This document shows positions 42,437 to 52,914 of a DNA stretch of 64,000 bases, in pieces (position 1 is the first letter of the stretch; every line of letters starts with the position of its first letter). The DNA is from Pseudomonas gingeri (lineage in GTDB: Bacteria; Pseudomonadota; Gammaproteobacteria; Pseudomonadales; Pseudomonadaceae): assembly GCF_013386115.1 (NCBI RefSeq), contig NZ_JACAOR010000005.1, positions 288,543 through 352,542 on the forward strand, read 5' to 3'. Position numbers and translations under genes: made by a program. A model generated the notes under the pieces. It was not told the DNA's origin and made no database searches. It saw only the letters and a program-made list of their open reading frames with translations.

Positions 42437-43153
42437 TCAGGCGGGCCGCAGGCCGCGTTCCAGCCAGAGGCGGCTGGCCAGTGTCACCAGGCCATCGAGC
42501 AGCAGCGCCAGCAGGGCGGTACACGCCGCGCCGAGGATCAATTGCGGCTGATTGTTCAGGGCGATGCCGGGGAAAATCAGGCTGCCCAGGCTGTTGGCGC
42601 CGATCAGGAAAGCCAGCGGCGCGGTACCGACGTTGATCGCCAGGGCCACCCGCACACCACCGACGATGATCGGCACGGCATTGGGCAGCTCGACCCGCCA
42701 GAGCACCTGGCGCGGGGTCATGCCGATGCCGACGGCGGCTTCCTTGAGGGATCCCTCGACGTTTTTCAGGCCTTCGTAGGTGTTGCGCACGATGGGCAGC
42801 AGGGACGCGAGGAACAGCGCCAGGATCGCCGGACCCGCGCCGATGCCGAGGATCCCCAGGGCAATCGCCAGTACTGCCAGGGGGGGGACGGTGTTACCGA
42901 TATTGAACACCTGCATGAAGCGTTCGGCGCGGCCCACCATGGTCGGTCGGCTGAGGAAAATGCCGGCGGGAATCCCGACGACAAGGGCGGCGAACATCGA
43001 CGCCAGTACCAGGTAAAGGTGAGCTTGCAGGTAGAACCACAAGTCGTCTCGGTAGTGCTCGATAGTGCTGATGCCGATCCAGTGGATCAGCAGGGCCAGG
43101 AGGACGATGACGACCGCTCCTCCGATAAGCCCTTGGCCATAGCGATTAGCCAC
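42437..43153 (-). CDS. Quaternary-amine ABC transporter permease (OsmY/YehW-like)
   Basis: 238 residues, about six membrane segments; EAA motif in SLKEAAVGIGMTPRQVLWRV. First gene of the transporter operon, divergent from prfC. Transcription order permease, binding protein, permease, ATPase is the reverse of Salmonella osmVWXY, yet the same gene set. Osmotic control is likely but no motif here proves it. Confidence 0.88.
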   Translation of the reverse strand: MANRYGQGLIGGAVVIVLLALLIHWIGISTIEHYRDDLWFYLQAHLYLVLASMFAALVVGIPAGIFLSRPTMVGRAERFMQVFNIGNTVPPLAVLAIALGILGIGAGPAILALFLASLLPIVRNTYEGLKNVEGSLKEAAVGIGMTPRQVLWRVELPNAVPIIVGGVRVALAINVGTAPLAFLIGANSLGSLIFPGIALNNQPQLILGAACTALLALLLDGLVTLASRLWLERGLRPA

Positions 43154-43288
43154 AGATGGACTCCTTTTTTTTCAGTCGGCAGACAGTTTTCCGTGAGGCG
43201 AGGCCATGCCCGGCTTCTGGAAAAGTGTTCGCGAAAAGCAGCTGTCGCCATGCCGGAAACACAACATGGGAAAGCCATAAGCGCCGCC

Positions 43289-43328
43289 TTCGTCAGGCTA
43301 ACTTGCTGATTTTTCTACACCTGACGAA
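43289..43328. promoter_or_regulatory. Inverted repeat between the transporter and prfC
   Basis: TTCGTCAGG (43289-43297) and CCTGACGAA (43320-43328) form a perfect 9-bp inverted repeat with a 22-base AT-rich spacer. It is about 135-175 bases before the first transporter gene and could be an operator or a 5' UTR hairpin. Apart from this and the prfC promoter, the 340-bp gap shows nothing gene-like. Confidence 0.35.
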
Positions 43329-43449
43329 AGGTCATGGCAGGGGAATGGACGCCTGTGCGCTTTAAAAGGTTCCCCAATTAATTGCATTTGGCCATCTCGT
43401 GGCCTGCCGGGCGGCAGGGCAGCGGTGGCCGCTGGGGTCGGCTTTGGTC

Positions 43450-43455
43450 TATAAT
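43450..43455 (+). promoter_or_regulatory. -10 box of prfC
   Basis: A perfect TATAAT stands 38 bases before the prfC ATG. No good -35 hexamer is evident 17 bases upstream in the GC-rich stretch, so the promoter may be of the extended or activated kind. Confidence 0.45.
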
Positions 43456-43493
43456 CTGCGCCCTTTTTTGAATCACCTGTCAGGCGATTTCCC

Positions 43494-45077
<1,584 letters not shown>

Positions 45078-45109
45078 TTCGTCACGGACGAACAACGGGC
45101 TCCACCGAA

Positions 45110-45138
45110 AACCCCGCTGCTCGGCAGCGGGGTTTTTT
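45110..45138 (+). terminator. Terminator of prfC
   Basis: The stem CCCCGCTGC / GCAGCGGGG with loop TCG is followed by six T. Classic intrinsic terminator 32 bases past the stop. Confidence 0.93.
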
Positions 45139-45334
45139 ATGGGCGGTTGAAACGTGCCATAGGTTTTTCAGTTCTGCTCAATAGTCGGAATCGTTCTAAG
45201 AGGCGCCGGAAAGTTTCATGTAGCCAGCATGGAAAAAATTCGTCGACGGGGCTAGGTTCAGACAAAGCTGGCGCAGGTTCTGCGAGCCGGCGCTCAGGCA
45301 CTCGCGACTTACCTACAGAAGGACTGGATCGACG

Positions 45335-45598
45335 ATGAAAATCTTTCAACGCATTGTGTTGCTGCTCAAGGTGCTGGTGATGCTGTCACTTGGCACGACG
45401 GCAGCCTGGGCCAGCACGAGCCCGCCCCAGGCCCATGGCTTGTGGGGAGCGAACAGTGTCCAGGGCAGTGGTTTGATGGTCGCCAAGTCTGATGCCGAAC
45501 CCGGTGACGAGAATCAGGGTGGCAGCAAGGGCGACGATGACTCCACCACACCCGCGCCTGACAGCGACGACGATGAAGATGGTGACAACGATACTTGA
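45335..45598 (+). CDS. Small exported acidic protein, unknown function
   Basis: 87 residues. Residues 1-26 form a clear Sec signal peptide (basic start MKIF, hydrophobic core, cleavage after AWA). The mature part of about 61 residues ends in a Gly/Ser/Asp-rich tail that is almost all acidic (DDDSTTPAP, DSDDDEDGDNDT) and looks disordered, possibly metal-binding. AGAAGGA lies about 12 bases before the ATG, and a strong terminator follows, which supports a real gene. I recognise no family. Confidence 0.6.
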   Translation: MKIFQRIVLLLKVLVMLSLGTTAAWASTSPPQAHGLWGANSVQGSGLMVAKSDAEPGDENQGGSKGDDDSTTPAPDSDDDEDGDNDT

Positions 45599-45621
45599 TC
45601 GTTCAGGACCAGAAATGAAAA

Positions 45622-45705
45622 AGCCCCTTCTGCCGGGTCGATGCGCAACCTGACAGAAAGGGCTGGGTTTCCAGCGCCCTCGCTTCTTCAGGAGGGCGCT
45701 TTTTT
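45622..45705 (+). terminator. Double hairpin with intrinsic terminator
   Basis: A first stem, AGCCCCTTCTG / CAGAAAGGGCT (10 of 11 pairs, 45622-45664), is followed by AGCGCCCTC / GAGGGCGCT (45673-45700) and a six-T run. It ends the small gene at 45335 and lies 9 bases from the end of the converging dppF. Confidence 0.88.
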
Positions 45706-45713
45706 GTTGCCGG

Positions 45714-46682
45714 TCAGAGGAACTGTTCGGCGTAGTGGCAGGCAACCTGGCGGGTATCGACCTGGCGCAACTCCGGCAGTTCCGTGCTGCAACGCTCGGT
45801 CGCGTACGGGCAGCGCTTGTGGAACGCGCAGCCGCTTGGCGGGTTCAGCGGGTTGGGCAGCTCGCCGACGATCTTGATCTTCGGCTTCAGCGGGTCCGGG
45901 TGAATGGTCGGGGTCGCTGACAGCAGTGCCTGGGTGTACGGGTGCAGGGGACGGGTGTAGATGTCCTCTTTCGGGCCCATTTCCGCGGGCCGGCCGAGGT
46001 ACATCACCAGCACCTGGTCCGCCACATGGCGCACGACCGCCAGGTTGTGGGAGATGAACACGTAGGCGGTGTTGAACTCCTGCTGCAGGTCCATGAACAG
46101 GTTCAGTACCTGGGCCTGGATCGAGACGTCGAGGGCCGAGGTCGGCTCGTCCGCCACCAATACCTTGGGCTGCAGCATCATCGCCCGGGCCAGGGCGATC
46201 CGCTGGCGCTGGCCGCCGGAGAACATGTGCGGGTAACGCTGGTAATGCTCAGGGCGCAAGCCGACCTGGCGCATCATCGCCTGCACTTTCTCGCGGCGCT
46301 CGGCAGCCGACAGGTTGGTGTTGATCAGCAGCGGCTCGCCGAGCTGGTCACCGATCTTCTGCCGTGGATTGAGCGACGCGTAGGGGCTCTGGAACACCAT
46401 CTGCACGTCTTTGCGCAGTTGCTTGCGCTCGGCCTTGTTGGCGCCGTTGACTTCCTGGCCGGCAATCTTCAGCGAGCCGGAAGACGGCTCCTCGATCAGG
46501 GTCAGGGCACGGGCCAGGGTGGACTTGCCACACCCGGATTCGCCCACCACGGCCAGGGTCTTGCCGGCTTCCAGTTCGAACGACACGCCGTTGAGGGCGC
46601 GCACCAGCGCATGGCCCTTGAACAGGCCGCGGGAGACTTCGTAGTGACGGGTGAGGTCGCGGGCGGTGAGAACGACGGCCAT
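45714..46682 (-). CDS. dppF: Dipeptide ABC transporter ATPase DppF
   Basis: 322 residues from ATG at 46680-46682. Walker A VVGESGCGKSTLARAL, signature FSGGQRQRIALARAM, Walker B VLVADEPTSALDVS. The C-terminal oligopeptide-transporter extension has the cysteine cluster CAFHKRCPYATERC, expected to hold a 4Fe-4S cluster in this subfamily. Its ATG shares one base with the dppD stop. Last gene of the operon; it pairs with DppD to drive DppBC. Confidence 0.95.
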   Translation of the reverse strand: MAVVLTARDLTRHYEVSRGLFKGHALVRALNGVSFELEAGKTLAVVGESGCGKSTLARALTLIEEPSSGSLKIAGQEVNGANKAERKQLRKDVQMVFQSPYASLNPRQKIGDQLGEPLLINTNLSAAERREKVQAMMRQVGLRPEHYQRYPHMFSGGQRQRIALARAMMLQPKVLVADEPTSALDVSIQAQVLNLFMDLQQEFNTAYVFISHNLAVVRHVADQVLVMYLGRPAEMGPKEDIYTRPLHPYTQALLSATPTIHPDPLKPKIKIVGELPNPLNPPSGCAFHKRCPYATERCSTELPELRQVDTRQVACHYAEQFL

Positions 46683-47650
46683 TACGCCACCTCCTGGTTC
46701 AGCGGGTAGAAGCAACGGGCGAGACTATTGGTTTTCGGGTCCAGGCCCGGACGCTGCTGGCGGCAGCTCTCTTGCACGTACGGGCAGCGCGGCGACAGCA
46801 GGCAACCCTGCGGGCGGTCATAGCGGCCGGGAACGATGCCCGGCAGGGTCGACAGGCGCGCGGCGCCCAGGCTGTGTTCCGGAATCGCCTTGAGCAGCGC
46901 TTCGCTGTAGGGGTGCGCCGGGACCTCGAACAGGCCCGGGACCTGGCCGACTTCCACGGCCTGGCCGGCGTACATCACGCAGACCCGCTGGGCGGTTTCG
47001 GCGACGACCGCGAGGTCGTGGGTGATCAGCACCAGGCCCATGTTCTGCTCTTGTTGCAGGTTGAGCAGCAACTCCATGATCTGCGCCTGGATGGTCACGT
47101 CCAGGGCGGTGGTCGGCTCATCGGCGATCAGCAGTTTCGGCTCGCCGGCAATCGCCATAGCAATTGCCACGCGCTGGCTCATGCCGCCGGACAGTTGGTG
47201 CGGATAGGCATCCATCCGACTGGCCGCGCCCGGGATCTCGACCTTTTCCAGCAGCTCGATGGCACGCTTGCGGGCTTGTTTGCCGGACATCTTCAGGTGC
47301 AGGCGCAGGACTTCCTCGATCTGGAAACCCACGGTGTAGCTGGGGTTCAGCGCGGTCATCGGGTCCTGGAACACCATCGCCAGGTCCTTGCCGACGATCT
47401 GCCGGCGCTGGCGGGCGTTGAGCTTGAGCATGTCCTTGCCGTCGAAGCGCAGGGCGTCGGCGGTGACGATGCCGGGATGCTCGATCAGGCCCATCAGCGC
47501 CATCATGGTCACGGATTTACCCGAACCCGACTCGCCAACGATGGCCAGGACTTCGCCCTTGTCCACGGCCAAGTCGAGGCCGTCGACCACCGGGACGGCG
47601 GTCTTGTCGCCGAAGCGGACATTGAGATTCTTGATTTCTAGCAGTGACAT
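46682..47650 (-). CDS. dppD: Dipeptide ABC transporter ATPase DppD
   Basis: 322 residues from ATG at 47648-47650, beginning [14 protein letters not shown]. Walker [19 protein letters not shown], signature [15 protein letters not shown], Walker [15 protein letters not shown], and the C-terminal cysteine cluster in [14 protein letters not shown]. The start lies 10 bases after the dppC stop with GGAG upstream. It forms a heterodimer with DppF. Confidence 0.95.
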   Translation of the reverse strand: MSLLEIKNLNVRFGDKTAVPVVDGLDLAVDKGEVLAIVGESGSGKSVTMMALMGLIEHPGIVTADALRFDGKDMLKLNARQRRQIVGKDLAMVFQDPMTALNPSYTVGFQIEEVLRLHLKMSGKQARKRAIELLEKVEIPGAASRMDAYPHQLSGGMSQRVAIAMAIAGEPKLLIADEPTTALDVTIQAQIMELLLNLQQEQNMGLVLITHDLAVVAETAQRVCVMYAGQAVEVGQVPGLFEVPAHPYSEALLKAIPEHSLGAARLSTLPGIVPGRYDRPQGCLLSPRCPYVQESCRQQRPGLDPKTNSLARCFYPLNQEVA

Positions 47651-47660
47651 GGGAATCTCC

Positions 47661-48572
47661 TCAGGCGGCATTCTTGAGTTTCGGGTCCAGCGCATCGCGC
47701 AGGCCGTCGCCCATCAGGTTGATTGCCAGCACGCTGAGCAAAATGGTCAGGCCGGGCAGGCTGACGACCCACCAGGCGCGTTCGATGTAGTCACGGGCCG
47801 AGGCCAGCATGGTGCCCCACTCGGGGGTTGGCGGCTGGACGCCGAGGCCGAGGAAGCCCAGGGCGGCGGCATCGAGGATCGCCGAGGAGAAGCTCAGGGT
47901 GGCCTGGACAATCAGCGGTGCCATGCAGTTGGGCAGCACGGTAATGAACATCAGGCGTGGCAGGCCGGCACCGGCGAGGCGGGCGGCAGTCACGTAGTCG
48001 CGGTTCAGTTCGCCCATGACCGCGGCGCGGGTCAGGCGCACATAGGACGGCAGCGAGACGATGGCGATGGCGATCACGGTGTTGATCAGGCCAGGGCCGA
48101 GGATGGCGACGATCGCCACGGCCAGCAGCAGCGAAGGCAGGGCGAGCATGATGTCCATCAGACGCATGATGGTCGGCCCGAGGATCCGCGGGAAGAAGCC
48201 GGCCAGCAGGCCCATCAGGATTCCGGGAATCAGCGACATCACCACCGAGGACAGGCCGATCAGCAGCGACAGGCGCGAGCCCTGGATCAGTCGCGACAGC
48301 AGGTCGCGGCCCAGCTCATCGGTGCCCAGCAGGAACTGGGTCTGGCCGCCTTCAAGCCAGGACGGCGGGGTGAGCAGGAAGTCACGGAACTGTTCGCTCG
48401 GATCGTGCGGCGAAACCCACGGGGCGAAAATCGCGCAGAAGATCACCAGCAGCATGAACAGCAGGCCGGCGACGGCGCCCTTGTTCTTGGCGAAGGCCTG
48501 CCAGAATTCTTTGTACGGCGATGGATACAGCAGGCTTTGATCGACTGCTACAGAGGAAGTTGGAGTGCTCAT
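47661..48572 (-). CDS. dppC: Dipeptide ABC transporter permease DppC
   Basis: 303 residues from ATG at 48570-48572 ([15 protein letters not shown]). A long cytoplasmic N-terminus precedes six membrane segments; [19 protein letters not shown] is the DppC/OppC signature and [16 protein letters not shown] the EAA loop that contacts the ATPases. It lies 10 bases after dppB. Confidence 0.95.
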   Translation of the reverse strand: MSTPTSSVAVDQSLLYPSPYKEFWQAFAKNKGAVAGLLFMLLVIFCAIFAPWVSPHDPSEQFRDFLLTPPSWLEGGQTQFLLGTDELGRDLLSRLIQGSRLSLLIGLSSVVMSLIPGILMGLLAGFFPRILGPTIMRLMDIMLALPSLLLAVAIVAILGPGLINTVIAIAIVSLPSYVRLTRAAVMGELNRDYVTAARLAGAGLPRLMFITVLPNCMAPLIVQATLSFSSAILDAAALGFLGLGVQPPTPEWGTMLASARDYIERAWWVVSLPGLTILLSVLAINLMGDGLRDALDPKLKNAA

Positions 48573-48582
48573 GTATAGGATC

Positions 48583-49593
48583 TCAGCGCTGGTGACGGAT
48601 ACGTGGGTTGGCAAAGCCGTAGAGGATATCCACCACGAAGTTGACCAGGATCACGATGCAGGCAATCAACAGGATGCCGTTCTGCACCACCGGATAGTCC
48701 CGGGCGCCGATGGCTTCGATCAGCCATTTGCCGATGCCGGGCCAGGAGAAAATGGTCTCGGTGAGGACCGCGCCGGCCAGCAGCGTGCCGACCTGCAGGC
48801 CCATGACCGTCAGCACCGGGATCAGTGCGTTGCGCAGGCCGTGCACGAAGACCACGCGGGTCGGTGACAGGCCCTTGGCGCGGGCGGTACGGATATAGTC
48901 TTCGCGCAGGACTTCGAGCATCGAGGAGCGGGTCATCCGGGCGATCACCGCCAGCGGGATGGTGCCCAGCACGATGGACGGCAGGATCATGTGGTGCAAC
49001 GCATCCCAGAACGCGTCCGGCTGGTCGCTGAGCAGGGTGTCGATCAGCATGAAGCCGGTTTTCGGCTCGATGTCGTAGAGCAGGTCGATGCGTCCGGAAA
49101 CCGGGGTCCAGCCCAGGCTGACGGAGAAGAACATGATCAGGATCAGGCCCCACCAGAAGATCGGCATCGAGTACCCCGCCAGGGAGACACCCATGACCCC
49201 ATGGTCGAACAGCGATCCTCGTTTGAGGGCCGCGATCACGCCGGCCAGCAGGCCGAAGACGCCGGCGAACAGCAGGGCGGCCATGGACAGTTCCAGGGTC
49301 GCCGGGAAGAGGGCGGTGAATTCGGTCCACACGCTGGTGCGTGTGCGCAGGGATTCACCGAGGTCGCCATGGGCGAGTTTGCCCACGTAGTCGATGTATT
49401 GCGCGTAAAGCGGCTTGTTCAGACCGAGGCGTTCCATCGCCTGGGCATGCATTTCCGGGTCGACCCGGCGCTCGCCCATCATGACTTCCACGGGGTCGCC
49501 AGGGATCATGCGAATCAACGCGAAGGTCAACAGTGTGATGCCGAAAAACGTGGGGATCAGCAACCCCAGTCGGCGGGCAATAAAACTAAACAT
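48583..49593 (-). CDS. dppB: Dipeptide ABC transporter permease DppB
   Basis: 336 residues, first of the four translocator genes. It begins MFSFIARRLGLLIPTFFGIT, followed by RMIPGDPVEVMMGERR and LGLNKPLYAQYIDYVGKLAHG, the standard DppB N-terminal blocks, then six membrane segments and the EAA loop YIRTARAKGLSPTRVVF. A hairpin in the 75-bp gap after dppA4 probably lowers its expression relative to the binding protein. Confidence 0.95.
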   Translation of the reverse strand: MFSFIARRLGLLIPTFFGITLLTFALIRMIPGDPVEVMMGERRVDPEMHAQAMERLGLNKPLYAQYIDYVGKLAHGDLGESLRTRTSVWTEFTALFPATLELSMAALLFAGVFGLLAGVIAALKRGSLFDHGVMGVSLAGYSMPIFWWGLILIMFFSVSLGWTPVSGRIDLLYDIEPKTGFMLIDTLLSDQPDAFWDALHHMILPSIVLGTIPLAVIARMTRSSMLEVLREDYIRTARAKGLSPTRVVFVHGLRNALIPVLTVMGLQVGTLLAGAVLTETIFSWPGIGKWLIEAIGARDYPVVQNGILLIACIVILVNFVVDILYGFANPRIRHQR

Positions 49594-49625
49594 CTTGTTG
49601 TGTACCTCATCAGCCGGTTAGGCGT

Positions 49626-49660
49626 GCCGGTCGCTGCCCGGGGTGCGGGCGGCGACCGGC
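49626..49660 (-). other. Intercistronic hairpin between dppA4 and dppB
   Basis: GCCGGTCGC / GCGACCGGC (9 bp) encloses a GC-rich inner stem (GCCCG..CGGGC). There is no U-tract. Such hairpins after a binding-protein gene usually protect its mRNA and reduce read-through, giving excess binding protein. Confidence 0.6.
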
Positions 49661-49668
49661 GTATTTTT

Positions 49669-51264
49669 CTACTTCACCTGGGTCGTGGCGAAGTTATTGG
49701 TGGACAGCGGGTTAATGTGATAACCCTCTACGTTCTTGCGCATGGCGGTAAACATCTTGGGATGAGCCTGTTCGACCCACACCACTTGGTCGTGCAGGAT
49801 TTCCAGGGCTTTCTCATAGAGTGCGGCGCGCTCGGCAGGATCAGTCTTGGCACGGGCCTGCTCGATCAGCGTCTGGAACTGCTGGTTGCACCAGCGGCTG
49901 TAGTTTTCGCCGTTTTTGGCGGCTTCGCAACTCATTAGCGGGGTCAGGAAGTTATCCGGGTCGCCGTTGTCGCCACTCCAGCCGGCCGAAACCAGGTCAT
50001 GTTCGCCTTTTTTCGCCCGCTTGAGCATCTCGGCCCACTCCATGACGCGGATATCGATCTTGATGCCGACCTTGGCCAGGTCCGACTGGATCAACTGTGC
50101 GCCCAGTTGCGGGTTCGGGTTGGTCGGGCCACCGCCGTTGCGAGTGTACAGGGTGAAGACCGTGCCTTCGGGCACGCCGGCTTCCTTGAGCAGGGCGCGG
50201 GCCTTGTCCAGGTTCTGCGCGGGGTTCTTCAGCTTGTCGTTGTAGCCCAGCAGGGTCGGCGGGTAGGGGTTGACCGCCGCGATGGCGTTGCCCTTGCCGT
50301 ACAGGGTGTCGACGTAGGTCTGTTTGTCCAGGGCCAGTTCGATGGCCTGGCGCACTCGCACATCGCTCAGGTATTTGTGCTCGGTATTGATGGCGGTGTA
50401 GCCGGTGGACATGGCCGCCATGCTGACGACCTGCAGGTTCGGGTCGGCCTGGATGCTCGGGACGTCATCCGGTTTCGGATACAGCGCCACCTGGCACTCG
50501 TTGGCCTTGAGCTTCTGCAGGCGGGTGTTGTTGTCCGGGGTGATGGCGAATATCAGCGCTTCGGCCGGTGGCTTGCCACGGAAGTAGTCCGGGTTGGCCT
50601 TGTAGCGGACCTGCGCATCCTTGGCATAGCGCTGGAAGATGAACGGGCCGGTGCCGATCGGCTTGGCGTTGAGGTCATCCATCTTGCCGGCCTTGAGCAA
50701 CTGGTTGGCGTATTCGGCGGAGTGGATCGAGGTGAACGCCATGCCCAGGTCGAGCAGGAACGGTGCTTCGGGCCGGGACAGGGTGAACCGCACGGTCAGA
50801 TCGTCGACTTTTTCGACGCTCTTGAGCAGGTTCTGGAAGTCCATGCTTTCAAAATACGGGAAGCCGACGGTGGATTGCTTGTGCCAGGGGTGATTCGGGT
50901 CCAGCTGGCGCTGGAAGCTCCAGAGCACGTCGTCGGCATTCAGCTCACGGGTCGGTTTGAAGTAATCGGTGCTGTGGAACTTGACGCCTTTGCGCAGGTG
51001 GAACGTGTACTGCAGGCCGTCGGGACTGATCTCCCAGCTTTCGGCCAGGGCCGGCTGGATCTCGGCCGTGCCCGGCTTGAAGTCCACCAGGCGGTTGAAC
51101 AGGGTTTCAGCCGCTGCGTCGGAAGTGACGGCGGTGGTGTACAGAACCGGATCGAAACCTTCCGGACTGGCTTCGGTGCAGACCACCAAGGGTTTTGCCG
51201 AAACGCCGATGGCAGCAGTCAGCAAGGTGGCTGCGATAGCCGCTCGCAAGGGAAGCATCTTCAT
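49669..51264 (-). CDS. dppA4: Peptide-binding protein, SBP family 5 (DppA4-like)
   Basis: 531 residues. An N-terminal signal peptide (MKMLPLRAAIAATLLTAAIG, cleavage near VSA) precedes a mature part opening LVVCTEASPEGFDPVLYTT. Family landmarks: LRKGVKFHSTDYFKPTRELN, DDVLWSFQRQLD and NYSRWCNQQFQ. GGAGGG precedes the first ATG; a second ATG two codons on is possible. In PAO1 the matching gene PA4502 lies between opdP and dppB, exactly as here, so this is the binding protein in the same transcript as DppBCDF. Confidence 0.9.
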   Translation of the reverse strand: MKMLPLRAAIAATLLTAAIGVSAKPLVVCTEASPEGFDPVLYTTAVTSDAAAETLFNRLVDFKPGTAEIQPALAESWEISPDGLQYTFHLRKGVKFHSTDYFKPTRELNADDVLWSFQRQLDPNHPWHKQSTVGFPYFESMDFQNLLKSVEKVDDLTVRFTLSRPEAPFLLDLGMAFTSIHSAEYANQLLKAGKMDDLNAKPIGTGPFIFQRYAKDAQVRYKANPDYFRGKPPAEALIFAITPDNNTRLQKLKANECQVALYPKPDDVPSIQADPNLQVVSMAAMSTGYTAINTEHKYLSDVRVRQAIELALDKQTYVDTLYGKGNAIAAVNPYPPTLLGYNDKLKNPAQNLDKARALLKEAGVPEGTVFTLYTRNGGGPTNPNPQLGAQLIQSDLAKVGIKIDIRVMEWAEMLKRAKKGEHDLVSAGWSGDNGDPDNFLTPLMSCEAAKNGENYSRWCNQQFQTLIEQARAKTDPAERAALYEKALEILHDQVVWVEQAHPKMFTAMRKNVEGYHINPLSTNNFATTQVK

Positions 51265-51299
51265 ATAAACCCTCCGTAATCAAATGAGCCAGATTAGTC

Positions 51300-51330
51300 G
51301 CCAGGGCCGATTCGTCGAATCGACCCTGGC
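51300..51330 (-). other. Hairpin between opdP and dppA4
   Basis: An outer stem GCCAGGG / CCCTGGC and inner stem GATTC / GAATC around a GTC loop sit 11 bases past the opdP stop. It lacks a U-tract, so it more likely protects or partly terminates the porin message than separates the genes fully. Confidence 0.55.
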
Positions 51331-51341
51331 ATCGTTACGTC

Positions 51342-52742
51342 TTAAAGAATCTTGAATGGAATGGTGGTGACCAGGCGGAACTCGTTGAGGTTGCCGTCAG
51401 CCTGTTGTGCGCTGGCGCGGTGAGTGGTGTAGGTCGCACGGATGGCGGTGGCCTTCAGCGGACCACTTTGCACCGCGTAGGACGCGCCGATGCCGTATTC
51501 CTGGTGCTTCTCGCCGTCCATCAGGCGCAGGTCGCTGCGTTTTACGCCAGCCTCGCCATAGGCGGTGCCGGTGTAGTGGGTGCCGTCGATGCCCCAGCCG
51601 CGGGAGCTGTAGACGTTGAACTTGAGGCCCGGCACGCCGTATTCGGCCATGTTGATGCCATAGGCGATCTGGAAGGACTTCTCGTTCGGTCCGTTGAAGT
51701 CCGAGAGCAGGGAGTTGGCCAGGTAGATGCCGTTGGTTTCGTGCAGGTAGTCGAAGTACTCGTTACCGTTCACCTGCTGGTAGGAGAAGGTCAGGCTGTG
51801 AGCCTGGTGAGTCAGGCCGAGGGACAGCGAGTAGGTGTCGTTGTCGATTTCGCCCATCTTCTTTTTGCCGGTGTCGACGGTCTTGTAGTAGTTGAAGCCG
51901 GTGGTCAGGCCCAGTACCGAAGTGTCGCCCAGGTCATGGGTGAAGCCCGCGTAGTACTGGTTCCAGAAGTCTTCGACCTTGGCGGCGTAGAGGCTGGTCT
52001 TCAGGCTCTTGAACGGCTGGTAGGTCATGCCGGCGGTGTTGACGTGGTCGGTTTCCTGGCCGTTGCCGTATTCGCTGCGGAATTTCGACAGGCTCTGCTC
52101 GGTCCGTGGCGAGACACGGTCGAAGGTGCCCAGGTCGAAGGCCATGTTGCTCAGTTCTTCACTGTGGATGCTCACACCTTCGAAGCTGGAAGGCAGGGCA
52201 CGGTTGCCGATGTTATCGACGATCGGCGTGCTGAAGTTCTGGCGACCGGCGGTCAGGGTGGTGTTGGAGACGCGGGCCTGGACGTTGGCCAGGCCCAGCT
52301 TGCTCCACTGGCCGACGGCATCGCCGTCGCTGTGGGTCAGGGTACGGTTGGAGCCGCCGGCCATGTCCTTGCGGTCACGGTCCAGGGCGATGGCGTTGTA
52401 GGCCGCCACTTCGGTCTTGAAACCCACGGTGCCCTGGGTGAAACCCGAGCTGTAGTTGAGGATGGTGCCCTGGGCCCAGTTGATGCGGCGCGGGGTCGGC
52501 GTCGGGGTGGTGCCGCCTTTTTTGTAGGAGAAGCGGTCATCACGGCGCTTCAGTTCGTTGGCGTACCAGTTGCGGGTGGTGCCGCTCAGGCTCTGGCCAT
52601 CGATAAAGCCCTTGGCTTCACTCTGGGCATTGCCGGTATTGATGCCGGTCGGAATGAAATCCTGGCTCTGGGATTCCGCATGGGCCATCAGGGTGGTGCT
52701 ACTGATTGCTAAGGCTAACAACGCTTTTTGAGAGAGTTTCAA
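51342..52742 (-). CDS. opdP: OprD-family outer-membrane peptide porin (OpdP-like)
   Basis: 466 residues starting at TTG (complement of 52740-52742), with GGAGCGGTACG just upstream. The signal peptide MKLSQKALLALAISS...AHA is followed by the OprD-type SQDFIPTGIN...SEAKGFIDGQSLSGTTRNWY and ends in the outer-membrane signature ...LVTTIPFKIL. OprD-family channels take up basic amino acids and peptides; OpdP of P. aeruginosa admits glycine-glutamate and other dipeptides. It lies among dppA genes, as PA4501 does. A perfect LacI-type palindrome stands upstream. Confidence 0.9.
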   Translation of the reverse strand: MKLSQKALLALAISSTTLMAHAESQSQDFIPTGINTGNAQSEAKGFIDGQSLSGTTRNWYANELKRRDDRFSYKKGGTTPTPTPRRINWAQGTILNYSSGFTQGTVGFKTEVAAYNAIALDRDRKDMAGGSNRTLTHSDGDAVGQWSKLGLANVQARVSNTTLTAGRQNFSTPIVDNIGNRALPSSFEGVSIHSEELSNMAFDLGTFDRVSPRTEQSLSKFRSEYGNGQETDHVNTAGMTYQPFKSLKTSLYAAKVEDFWNQYYAGFTHDLGDTSVLGLTTGFNYYKTVDTGKKKMGEIDNDTYSLSLGLTHQAHSLTFSYQQVNGNEYFDYLHETNGIYLANSLLSDFNGPNEKSFQIAYGINMAEYGVPGLKFNVYSSRGWGIDGTHYTGTAYGEAGVKRSDLRLMDGEKHQEYGIGASYAVQSGPLKATAIRATYTTHRASAQQADGNLNEFRLVTTIPFKIL

Positions 52743-52826
52743 CGTACCGCTCCTTTTTCTTTCTTTTTGAAATGCCGGTCTTTTTGGGTGATCCGGCTAT
52801 TGTGGTGAACTCTGTTTTTTTGTTTC

Positions 52827-52838
52827 GCAAACGTTTGC
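52827..52838. promoter_or_regulatory. LacI/PurR-type operator palindrome upstream of opdP
   Basis: GCAAACGTTTGC is a perfect 12-bp palindrome with the central ACGT of LacI-family operators. It resembles the PurR box core and shares AAACGTTT with the Cra site of this window. It is about 85 bases before the opdP start, in the 172-bp gap after dppA3. The cognate regulator is unknown. Confidence 0.6.
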
Positions 52839-52914
52839 TTGGCAGTGGTTCGCCGAATTTCGGCTGCAAGATTGCGTGAGGACGAAATTCGTCCCCAACG
52901 CGCGGGTCACGGTT

